Assembly: GCA_045221575.1 (NCBI GenBank)
Contig: JBGUWU010000019.1
Coordinates: 46,318 to 110,317, forward strand
Length of the DNA stretch: 64,000 nt
From: Scybalousia_A sp045221575
GTDB taxonomy: Bacteria; Bacteroidota; Bacteroidia; Bacteroidales; P3
Direction of reading: 5' to 3'
How positions within the stretch are numbered: the stretch's first letter is position 1; each line of letters starts with the position of its first letter. The translations under genes and the position numbers were made by a program. The notes beneath the pieces were generated by a model. The model saw nothing but the letters and a program-made list of their open reading frames with translations. It was not told the DNA's origin and searched no databases. This document shows, piece after piece, positions 33,132-40,369 of the stretch.

Positions 33132-33758
33132 ATGGGACTCTTATGCAAAATTTTCAGTAATGCTCGCAAGCCAGAAGGCTTCTTTGGGCGTATTATAGTT
33201 AATGGTATGAATGGTGGCTCACATGCACTTATGGCAAAATGGGGACTTTCTTTTGTAAGTCTTCATGAAGAGGATAATGTTCTTGACGTGGGTTGTGGTG
33301 GCGGTGGTAATATAGCACGGTTGCTCAAACTTTGTCCAAAGGGATCGGTTAAGGGTATTGACTACTCGCCAGTATCTGTAAAAAAATCGCAAAATGTTAA
33401 TGCTAAAGCAATAGCTGATGGTCGTTGCCATGTTCAAGAAGGCAGTGCTACTGCGTTACCGTATGCCGACAATGAGTTTGACCTTGTTACCGCTTTTGAG
33501 ACAGTTTATTTCTGGCCAGAAATAGAAAAGTGTTTCAAAGGAGTACAGCGTGTTCTGAAAGAAGGTGGTTGTTTTCTTATCGTCAATGAAGACGACGGCC
33601 TAACGGACAACAACAAGAAGTGGAAGAGACTTATAGAGGGTATGCATACTTACACTCCTGACGAACTCCGCACACACCTCACCAACGCTGGCTTTCGTGA
33701 TATAGTTGTCCATCTCAACGGCCAACACCATTGGCTATGTGTAACAGCAAAAAAATAA
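33132..33758 (+). CDS. Class I SAM-dependent methyltransferase
   Basis: A 208-residue soluble methyltransferase. Motif I is NVLDVGCGGGGNIARLL at about residues 49-65, motif II KGIDYSPVSV, motif III ATALPYADNEFDLVTAFETV, and LKEGGCFLIVNEDDG gives motif IV. The substrate is unknown. Small proteins of this type are often annotated UbiE-like, but quinone methylation is not implied. GC content (about 43-45% in sampled lines) is well above neighbouring genes (about 30%), and codons ending in C or G are frequent, suggesting recent transfer together with the ZIP gene 83 bp downstream. It is expressed from the promoter at 33059-33089. Confidence 0.88.
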   Translation: MGLLCKIFSNARKPEGFFGRIIVNGMNGGSHALMAKWGLSFVSLHEEDNVLDVGCGGGGNIARLLKLCPKGSVKGIDYSPVSVKKSQNVNAKAIADGRCHVQEGSATALPYADNEFDLVTAFETVYFWPEIEKCFKGVQRVLKEGGCFLIVNEDDGLTDNNKKWKRLIEGMHTYTPDELRTHLTNAGFRDIVVHLNGQHHWLCVTAKK

Positions 33759-33841
33759 CTATCGGAATTATGCATCTCCTTACGAGGTGAAAGATGTTCA
33801 AAAGACCTATCCCTGAAAGAGATAATAAGAAAGGAAGATAG

Positions 33842-34618
33842 ATGACTGCGTTAATTATAGGCATACTATTACCTTTGGTGGGTACGATGTTGGGAGCAGC
33901 ATTTGTATTCTTTATGAAAAAGGATATACCCAATAGGTTGCAGAAGACACTACTGGGTTTTGCCAGCGGCGTTATGGTAGCAGCAAGTATATGGTCGCTA
34001 CTGATACCGAGCATAGACATGGCTAAGCAAAGTATTATTCCTGCAACCGTTGGCTTTCTTGCGGGTATTGTCTTTCTATTACTGATAGATGAGCTGACAC
34101 CTCACCTGCATATCGGTTCAAAGGAAGCCGAAGGTCCTAAGTCTCGCCTGTCTCGTACTATGATGTTAGCCCTTGCCGTAACCATTCACAACCTACCCGA
34201 AGGTATGGCTGTGGGTGTTGTCTTCGCTGGAACAGAGCAGTCCGTTTTATATAATACAGGCTTGACGCTCAGCGCTGCCATTGCTGTGAGCATAGGCATA
34301 GCTATTCAAAATATTCCCGAAGGTGCCATTATCTCTATGCCTATGTATGCCGAGGGCAACTCACGTCTAAAATCATTCTTTATTGGCACTTTAAGTGGCG
34401 TGGTAGAGCCCTTAGGCTCAGTGGCTATCCTATTGCTTGCAAGTGTGATAGGTGTAACCCTTCCATACTTGTTAGCCTTCGCTGCAGGTGCTATGATGTA
34501 TGTAGTAGTAGATGAACTTATCCCAGAAACAGCCCAAGGACATCACACCAATCTCTCCACTATTGGCTTCGCTGTAGGTTTTGTTCTAATGATGACAATG
34601 GATGTACTACTTGGATAA
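33842..34618 (+). CDS. ZIP-family divalent metal transporter
   Basis: A 258-residue polytopic membrane protein of about eight helices. The two metal-site helices are VTIHNLPEGMAVGVVFAG and IGIAIQNIPEGAIISMP, the paired (H/Q)NxPEG motifs of ZIP proteins of the ZupT/GufA group. The last helices contain FAAGAMMYVVVDELIPE. Such carriers move zinc, and sometimes iron or manganese, into the cytoplasm. AGGAAG lies 8 bp before the ATG. The gene shares the high GC and codon use of the upstream methyltransferase gene and probably its transcript and operator. The exact metal cannot be read from sequence. Confidence 0.9.
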   Translation: MTALIIGILLPLVGTMLGAAFVFFMKKDIPNRLQKTLLGFASGVMVAASIWSLLIPSIDMAKQSIIPATVGFLAGIVFLLLIDELTPHLHIGSKEAEGPKSRLSRTMMLALAVTIHNLPEGMAVGVVFAGTEQSVLYNTGLTLSAAIAVSIGIAIQNIPEGAIISMPMYAEGNSRLKSFFIGTLSGVVEPLGSVAILLLASVIGVTLPYLLAFAAGAMMYVVVDELIPETAQGHHTNLSTIGFAVGFVLMMTMDVLLG

Positions 34619-34761
34619 GGTCTTAACTCCCTCTTGGATTAAAGAACTATAAGCATAATTAAACTTATTGATACTAAATTATTAAGGAATAATAATTTAG
34701 AAATAGATGTATTAACGCTTATTAACATTTAATTAATTACTTGTTTATTATTTTCATTAAA

Positions 34762-34861
34762 AAAAACGGCGTTTTTGTTTTCAGAAACGGCGTTTTTATG
34801 GCATAAAAAGAGCTTTTTAAGAGGTAAAAACGCCATTTTTGTTTTCAAAAACGTCGTTTTT
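34762..34861. repeat. Five palindromic A5-CGNCG-T5 units at 21-bp spacing
   Basis: AAAAACGGCGTTTTT at 34762-34776 is followed by AGAAACGGCGTTTTT (34783-34797), AAAAAGAGCTTTTT (34805-34818), AAAAACGCCATTTTT (34826-34840) and AAAAACGTCGTTTTT (34847-34861). Unit centres lie at 34769, 34790, 34811.5, 34833 and 34854, a 21-bp period. Linkers such as GTTTTCA recur. It lies in the convergent gap between the ZIP gene and the TPR anchor gene, and no coding sequence is seen in 34619-34941. Confidence 0.85.
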
Positions 34862-34884
34862 AAAATAAAAAGTAGCACCTACAA

Positions 34885-34924
34885 ATAAAAAATCCTCCCG
34901 TTAAGAACTAACAAGAGGATTTTT
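34885..34924 (-). terminator. Terminator of the TPR anchor gene
   Basis: AAAATCCTC (34889-34897) pairs with GAGGATTTT (34915-34924 region) around a 17-nt loop. The A-run to the left gives the U-tail on the minus strand, 18 bp past the stop at 34942. Confidence 0.7.
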
Positions 34925-34941
34925 ATATACTTTATCAAGAA

Positions 34942-35667
34942 TTATTTTTCTAAGATAGTCTCCATACGAGTTATATATTTCTCTATTTGTTGGAACTCTG
35001 GAGATGCAGGGTGATTAGTCTTTATCATTTTATAAGTATCTAAAGCACTCTTATAATCTTTCTTCATCTCGTATGCTGTAGCCAACTTCATCAAAATAGC
35101 AGGAGTAGTATAGTCATTAACATTTACTGTTGATGCTTTTTTATAGTAGTTTATTGCTTCGTCTAATTGATTTAACTCAACATAGCAATCACCTACTAAA
35201 CATTTTGCTTGAGAAGCCATGTAAGCATCTTTTGGAGAGAAAGCTTTCAAATAATCTAATGCTTCTTTGTATTTACCTTGTTCAAGATAAATTCTACCAA
35301 CATAATATTTTGATAACTTACCTTGCTTTGTAGAAGAATAATCATCGCTTATAGCAATAAAGCCCATGTGTTTTCCATCGCCTTTTAACGCTTTATCATA
35401 CTCACCTTGCATATAGTATTGCTCAGCAGCGAACATAGCATTGGCAGCCTCTTTCTCTTGTGATGGAATATACCAAAAACTATACAGACAAATTACGACT
35501 ACAACAGCAACAACAGAAAGCAAAATAACTAAAAGTTTCTTTTTGTTCTTGTTTATAAATTGTTCTGTCTTAGCAAGTACATCACCTATTTGAAGGTTCT
35601 CATTTTTCTCAACGTTTCCGTTATTTTCTACAACGGCTTTCATATTTTCTGTGTCCTTAGTACTCAT
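34942..35667 (-). CDS. Membrane-anchored TPR protein, YfgM-like
   Basis: A 241-residue protein. The first 40 residues are cytoplasmic and charged, then one membrane helix KLLVILLSVVAVVVVICLYSF (about 45-65), and the remainder is a periplasmic TPR domain. Repeats include AMFAAEQYYMQGEYDKAL, SKYYVGRIYLEQGKYKEALD, CLVGDCYVELNQLDEAINYY and LATAYEMKKDYKSALDTYK. The layout resembles YfgM/BamD-like scaffold proteins that work with Sec or the outer-membrane assembly machinery. The role here is inferred from architecture alone. TATTTTTG at 35723-35730 (minus) is a likely -7 element. It is divergently oriented to the DHOD-like gene. Confidence 0.8.
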   Translation of the reverse strand: MSTKDTENMKAVVENNGNVEKNENLQIGDVLAKTEQFINKNKKKLLVILLSVVAVVVVICLYSFWYIPSQEKEAANAMFAAEQYYMQGEYDKALKGDGKHMGFIAISDDYSSTKQGKLSKYYVGRIYLEQGKYKEALDYLKAFSPKDAYMASQAKCLVGDCYVELNQLDEAINYYKKASTVNVNDYTTPAILMKLATAYEMKKDYKSALDTYKMIKTNHPASPEFQQIEKYITRMETILEK

Positions 35668-35810
35668 TATTTATATCAATTATATTCTGTTAAACTTAAT
35701 TTCTTACTTTAATTTCAGTTTGCAAAAATATATCAATTATTTCAAATAGAGAATTTTTTCAATGTTTTTTATTAATTTTTCTATTAATTTGAAAAAAAAT
35801 GTCTTTTTTC

Positions 35811-35841
35811 TTGTTTGTTTAAAAATAATGACGTAACTTTG
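35811..35841 (+). promoter_or_regulatory. Promoter of the DHOD-like gene
   Basis: TTG at 35811-35813, 20-bp spacer and TAACTTTG at 35834-35841 match the -33/-7 consensus. The leader to the ATG at 35865 is about 17 nt. Confidence 0.75.
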
Positions 35842-35864
35842 CCCATCTAAAAACTTTATTAAAC

Positions 35865-36851
35865 ATGGATACAAGCTTACAATATATGGGAAGGACAATA
35901 AAAAGTCCTATAATTGCAGGTAGTTGTGGTAAAACAGCTGTTGTTGATAACATTAAACAATTAGAAGATGCTGGCGTTGGTGCAGTTATTCTAAAATCTC
36001 TTTTTGAAGAACAAATAACTCAAGAGATAAGTAGCAATGTGTTATCTGCACAAAATACCGGTGAGTTTTTTGAAGCCTACAACTACATCGCTGAACACAC
36101 AAAACACGACCAACTCAACACTTACTTAGAACTAATTAGGAAGTCAAAAGAGTGTGTTGATGTTCCTATTGTTGCAAGTATCAACTGCGTTTCTGCAAGT
36201 GAATGGCTACAGTTTGCACAAAGCATTCAACAAGCAGGAGCAGATGGTATTGAATTAAATATGTTCATTATGCCATCTAATATCAACGTTTCTACAGAAG
36301 AAGTTGATCAAGTATATGAAAATACTCTACAAATTCTAAAACGTGCAGTTCCTTCATTACCTATCTCATTAAAGATTAGTTCTTATTCAGCTTCTTTGTC
36401 TAAACTATGTCAAAGACTTTCTTGGATGGGAATTTCTTCTCTTTCTATATTTAATCGTTTTATTGAGCACGATATAGATATAGACACTCAAACAGTTAAA
36501 CCTGTAAATATTTTGAGCGATGAGAAAGAAGTGTATAATACTATTCGTTGGACTGCTATTCTGTCTAAATTAATCAATTGTCCTTTGACTGCAGGAGGTG
36601 GTGTTCATAAACCAGAAGATGTCATTAAACTTATTCTTGCAGGAGCAAACACAGTACAAGTAGTTTCTGCTTTGTATGAACAAGGCTTTTCTTTCATCAC
36701 AAAAGCAAATGAATTCTTAAAGGATTGGATGGAGAAAAATTCTTATCACCGTTTGTCTGACTTCAAAGGAAGATTATCAATAGACAAGAATAGTACTGTT
36801 TCCGCATTCTACAGAATGCAATATATGAAATATTATGCTGGAATAGAATAG
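35865..36851 (+). CDS. Dihydroorotate dehydrogenase-like flavoprotein
   Basis: A 328-residue TIM-barrel protein of the DHOD-like group, a FMN-binding fold. The N-terminus (LQYMGRTIKSPIIAGSCG) and KQLEDAGVGAVILKSLFEEQ match the family start. The C-terminal phosphate-binding part is CPLTAGGGVHKPEDVIKLIL then AGANTVQVVSALYEQG. LSWMGISSLSIFNRF lies in between. The protein belongs to a DHOD-like branch often annotated separately from PyrD in Bacteroidota, so I avoid the pyrD symbol. Use of dihydroorotate versus a related substrate is not settled by sequence reading. It is followed 40 bp later by the four-helix-bundle gene. Confidence 0.82.
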   Translation: MDTSLQYMGRTIKSPIIAGSCGKTAVVDNIKQLEDAGVGAVILKSLFEEQITQEISSNVLSAQNTGEFFEAYNYIAEHTKHDQLNTYLELIRKSKECVDVPIVASINCVSASEWLQFAQSIQQAGADGIELNMFIMPSNINVSTEEVDQVYENTLQILKRAVPSLPISLKISSYSASLSKLCQRLSWMGISSLSIFNRFIEHDIDIDTQTVKPVNILSDEKEVYNTIRWTAILSKLINCPLTAGGGVHKPEDVIKLILAGANTVQVVSALYEQGFSFITKANEFLKDWMEKNSYHRLSDFKGRLSIDKNSTVSAFYRMQYMKYYAGIE

Positions 36852-36891
36852 ACTGTAAAATCATAGTATAAACTAAAAATCTTTAATTATT

Positions 36892-37356
36892 ATGGAAGAA
36901 CAAAACGTTACAAGTTTTTTTAGATTTGAGGATTTAAGAGTATTCCACAAATCATTAGATTACTACAACTGGTTAATGCTAAAAGTTAAGTCTGCAGATG
37001 AGTTTAACAGAAAAGTTATCTTGCTACCTTTCTTGGACACTGCTGCAAAGATTTCTATGCAGATAGCCGATGGTTCATCTAACCCAAAATCTGAATTCAT
37101 TGAATACTTAAAGTATGCTAAAGGCTTGGTAAGACAATGTGTTGTTTTCACTACTATGGCTGCTAATCATAATATTTTCAATGAAGAAGAAGTTGAAAAA
37201 TCAAGAGAGATGCTTATGGAAATGACAAAGATGTTAGGTGCAATGATTGTATCTTTTCAACGTTCCATAGGTAATAGAAACACAGACAATCCTCGTCAAA
37301 AAGAAGAAAGAGGTGTTGATGAGTTTCCTACATCTGATTTAGAATTTAACTATTAA
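36892..37356 (+). CDS. Four-helix-bundle protein (S23/IVP-like)
   Basis: A 154-residue helical protein. FRFEDLRVFHKSLDYYNWL near the N-terminus, followed by AAKISMQIADGSSNPKSEFI and YLKYAKGLVRQCVV, is the typical pattern of the four-helix-bundle family related to the S23 proteins encoded in 23S rRNA intervening sequences. The family is common as stand-alone genes in Bacteroidota, where its role is unknown. Here it is not inside an rRNA gene but lies between the DHOD-like gene and holB. The last 30 residues are polar and probably disordered. Confidence 0.8.
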   Translation: MEEQNVTSFFRFEDLRVFHKSLDYYNWLMLKVKSADEFNRKVILLPFLDTAAKISMQIADGSSNPKSEFIEYLKYAKGLVRQCVVFTTMAANHNIFNEEEVEKSREMLMEMTKMLGAMIVSFQRSIGNRNTDNPRQKEERGVDEFPTSDLEFNY

Positions 37357-37428
37357 GATTTCTAAAAAACTCTATGGTTGTTTGCCTTTTACGGTTTAAG
37401 TGAAAGCCTACAATTACTACTTTAAAAT

Positions 37429-38574
37429 ATGCAATTTTCTCAAGTAAAAGGGCAGAATAATGTAATTAGTAAATTGATTTCTACGATTGATAGAAATCAA
37501 TTTCCTCATGCTGTACTTATCAATGGTAAAGATGGTTATGGGAACTTAGCTTTAGCTTTGGCTTTGGCTCAATATATATCCTGCACAAACAAAAATCATA
37601 CACACAAAGATTCTTGTGGTGAATGTTCTTCCTGTAGAAAATATCAAAAATTAATTCACCCAGATTTACATCTTATCTTTCCAACAAACACAACAGATAA
37701 AATAAAAAAAGACAGCAAGTCTTCCTTGTTTGTTTCGGAGTTTAGAGAATTTGTTTTAAACAATGGTGGTTACGGAGATTTAAACGATTGGCTTTCTTTT
37801 TCTGGAGTAGAAAGCAAACAAGGGATTATTAATATAGCTGATGCAAATGATATTATTTCCTTGTTGAGTTTAAAGACATACGAGGCTAAATATAAAATAA
37901 TGATAGTATGGAATGTTGATAGAATGAACACCGATGCAAGCAACACTATACTTAAAATATTAGAAGAGCCTTACCCTAATACACTTTTTATACTTACCAC
38001 TGAACACAAAGAGAATATTTTACCAACAATATTATCAAGGGTTCAACAAATCAATATCGGACCTATTGACAATAGTGTAATAGAACAAGAACTTCAATCT
38101 TTACACCCAGAATACTCTGAAGAAGAAATAAAAAAGAATGCTTTTTTAAGTGAGGGCAACATCTTAAACATTCATCAGGCATATATAGATAAAGTTTCAG
38201 AGTATTTTCAAATGTTCATAGAACTAAATCGTTTAGCTTTTTCTTACAAAAAAGATGTAGCTGGCATTTTGACTTTTGCCGAAACATTTAGCAAGATGTC
38301 AAAAGATATTCAAAAAGATTTTCTTCTATACTGCTCAAAAACAATAGAGAAATGCTGGCAATATTCTCTGGGAATGGATTTTGTACAACATCCTTTGTAT
38401 CTCGCAGGAGAAAAATTTAAGAAAAATTACCCAAAATACATCACTCAAAACAATTTGGAAGGCATCTTTAACGTTTTAGAAAAAGCACAGAAAAATATAG
38501 ATAGAAACGCCAACACAAAAATTAATATAACTAATATGATAATAAAGTTAGGCGTTTTGTTTGAAAAAAGATAA
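37429..38574 (+). CDS. holB: DNA polymerase III delta-prime subunit (clamp loader)
   Basis: The 381-residue protein has the AAA+ clamp-loader fold. INGKDGYGNLALALALAQYI corresponds to the degenerate P-loop of delta-prime, which does not hydrolyse ATP. The zinc-binding module CGECSSCRKYQKLIHPDLHL is clear at about residues 64-83. IMIVWNVDRMNTDASNTILK and ILEEPYPNTLFILTTE correspond to the Walker B/sensor 1 region, and ILSRVQQINIG to the sensor region. Delta-prime opens the beta clamp during loading. It starts the cluster holB, ricT-like, gldH and PBP1A, with small intergenic gaps, an order I recall from other Bacteroidota. Confidence 0.88.
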   Translation: MQFSQVKGQNNVISKLISTIDRNQFPHAVLINGKDGYGNLALALALAQYISCTNKNHTHKDSCGECSSCRKYQKLIHPDLHLIFPTNTTDKIKKDSKSSLFVSEFREFVLNNGGYGDLNDWLSFSGVESKQGIINIADANDIISLLSLKTYEAKYKIMIVWNVDRMNTDASNTILKILEEPYPNTLFILTTEHKENILPTILSRVQQINIGPIDNSVIEQELQSLHPEYSEEEIKKNAFLSEGNILNIHQAYIDKVSEYFQMFIELNRLAFSYKKDVAGILTFAETFSKMSKDIQKDFLLYCSKTIEKCWQYSLGMDFVQHPLYLAGEKFKKNYPKYITQNNLEGIFNVLEKAQKNIDRNANTKINITNMIIKLGVLFEKR

Positions 38575-38594
38575 AAGCAGATAATTAAATAAAT

Positions 38595-39839
38595 ATGGAT
38601 AATACTAAAGAACAGACTCAACATACAAACGAAGAAATTAATACACCGATAAATAAAGAATCTTCTTCTATTCGTGCAAAACAAAGCATGATAGAAAGAG
38701 AACAAGATAGCAAAGGAGATACTTCTTTTTTCCTTGCCGAACAGTTTGTTCACCCTTATTTTGATGAAGACCCTTCTTTAGGTTTATTAAAAAAAGAATA
38801 TGAGGAACCTTTGACTCTTTCTCATGGTTGCTCTATTACACCTCAATCATACAAAACAATAGAAAAACAAGAAAGAAACTCTTGTGAAAAACTACATGTA
38901 ACCAATTGGATGCGTAACGTTAAACCACCTTCAGCTCAAGGTTATTTTGATTATGTTGAAGTTAGGTTTAAAAACTCTCACAAAGATTTCTACAAAATAC
39001 CTGATGGCTTAGAAATAACAGAAGGAGATATTGTAGCAGTTGAGGGTACGCCAGGTCATGACATAGGCATTGTTTCACTCGCAGGAGAACTTTGCAGGAT
39101 TCAAATGAAAAAGAAACGTGGTTTCAATATTGATAATGTAAAGAAATTGTATCGTAGGGCAAAGACTGCCGATATTGAAAAGTGGTTAGAGGTTATTAAA
39201 AAAGAAGAAAAGACACTGTTTGAAACAAGAAAACTTGCTTTGCAAGAAAACCTTGATATGAAAGTTAATGATGTAGAATATCAAGGTGATGGAACAAAAG
39301 CAATATTCTATTATACTGCAAACGACAGAGTAGATTTTAGACAACTTATTAAAGACCTTGCAGAAACGTTTCATATAAGAATAGAGATGAAACAAATAGG
39401 AGCAAGACAAGAAGCATCTCGTTTAGGAGGTATTGGCACTTGTGGAAGAGAGTTGTGCTGTTCTACTTGGCTAAATAATTTTACATCTGTAGGAACAGCC
39501 GTAGCAAAAGTACAACAACTATTCCCTAATCCTCAGAAACTTGCTGGACAATGTGGTAAGTTGAAATGTTGTTTGAATTATGAATATGATGTTTATCAAG
39601 ATGCTTTAAAAGATTTTCCAGAGATAGGTGTAGAACTTGAAACCGTAAAAGGAAAAGGAATCTATCATAAACTTGATGTTTTGAAAAAGATGTTTTGGTA
39701 TTCATATGAGGACTCTTCTGAACTTATTCCTATAAGCGTTTTTGATGTAAAGAAGATAATGGCTATGAATAAGAAAAACAAAAAACCAGAAGATTTAGAG
39801 TCTTTTAAAGCCGTAATAACAAAAACAGAAAATCAATGA
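38595..39839 (+). CDS. PSP1 C-terminal domain protein, RicT-like
   Basis: A 414-residue cytoplasmic protein. A polar N-terminal region of about 100 residues precedes the PSP1 domain (DYVEVRFKNSHKDFYKIPD, DIVAVEGTPGHDIGIVSLAG). The signature cysteines are in IGTCGRELCCSTWLNNF and LAGQCGKLKCCLNYEYDVY, as in RicT/YaaT. In Bacillus, RicT is part of an iron-sulfur complex that affects RNA processing and sporulation. The role in Bacteroidota is not established. The gldH start codon overlaps its stop (ATGA), so translation is coupled. The polar N-terminal extension is longer than in Bacillus RicT. Confidence 0.88.
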   Translation: MDNTKEQTQHTNEEINTPINKESSSIRAKQSMIEREQDSKGDTSFFLAEQFVHPYFDEDPSLGLLKKEYEEPLTLSHGCSITPQSYKTIEKQERNSCEKLHVTNWMRNVKPPSAQGYFDYVEVRFKNSHKDFYKIPDGLEITEGDIVAVEGTPGHDIGIVSLAGELCRIQMKKKRGFNIDNVKKLYRRAKTADIEKWLEVIKKEEKTLFETRKLALQENLDMKVNDVEYQGDGTKAIFYYTANDRVDFRQLIKDLAETFHIRIEMKQIGARQEASRLGGIGTCGRELCCSTWLNNFTSVGTAVAKVQQLFPNPQKLAGQCGKLKCCLNYEYDVYQDALKDFPEIGVELETVKGKGIYHKLDVLKKMFWYSYEDSSELIPISVFDVKKIMAMNKKNKKPEDLESFKAVITKTENQ

Positions 39840-40318
39840 ATAGACTTATAATATATATCGTTGTACTAATGTCCGTTTTATTTGTGGCATGCGATGCAAA
39901 TGTTGTCTTTGATGATAGTCAAAAGATAGATGACAATGTTTGGAACATGCAAAATAAAAGAACTTTCTCTGTAAATATAAAAACGATTGACAGAACTTCG
40001 CTTTATAGATTTGCTATAAATATTTCAAACACTAAAGATTATAAATATAACAACATATACTTTTTCCTTACTACTATTTATCCAGATGAAAGTATTAGTG
40101 TAGATACCATAGAATGCGAACTTACACGACCAGATGGTACTTGGAAAGGAAAAGAGTTTGGAGGTGTTATAGATAATAGGTTTTGGTTTGCTCACAACGT
40201 AGAGTTTAAACAAAATGGAACCTATACTTTTCGCTTACAACAAGCAACAACAGATACTAACCTTGTTGGTGTAAAAAGCGTTGGCTTACATATTGAGAAG
40301 ATGCCTACTAAAGAATAA
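39836..40318 (+). CDS. gldH: Gliding motility lipoprotein GldH
   Basis: A 160-residue lipoprotein with signal MNRLIIYIVVLMSVLFVAC (lipobox LFVAC). After cleavage the sequence has VVFDDSQKIDDNVWN, SLYRFAINISNTKDYKYNNI, ECELTRPDGTWKGKEFGG and ENGTYTFRLQQA-like strands (here KQNGTYTFRLQQA). These are all features of GldH, a lipoprotein required for gliding in Flavobacterium and conserved in non-gliding Bacteroidota. Start and stop overlap the upstream ricT-like gene by 4 bp. PBP1A follows 51 bp later. Its presence apart from gldLMN is usual. Confidence 0.9.
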   Translation: MNRLIIYIVVLMSVLFVACDANVVFDDSQKIDDNVWNMQNKRTFSVNIKTIDRTSLYRFAINISNTKDYKYNNIYFFLTTIYPDESISVDTIECELTRPDGTWKGKEFGGVIDNRFWFAHNVEFKQNGTYTFRLQQATTDTNLVGVKSVGLHIEKMPTKE

Positions 40319-40369
40319 GTTCATGTTTTTTCTCAACATTATAATAGGTAGAATGTAAAATTTAATACC

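Noticed and set aside
36892..37356. rRNA intervening-sequence element
   Set aside because: The S23-like protein is not flanked by any 23S rRNA sequence. It is a stand-alone family member.
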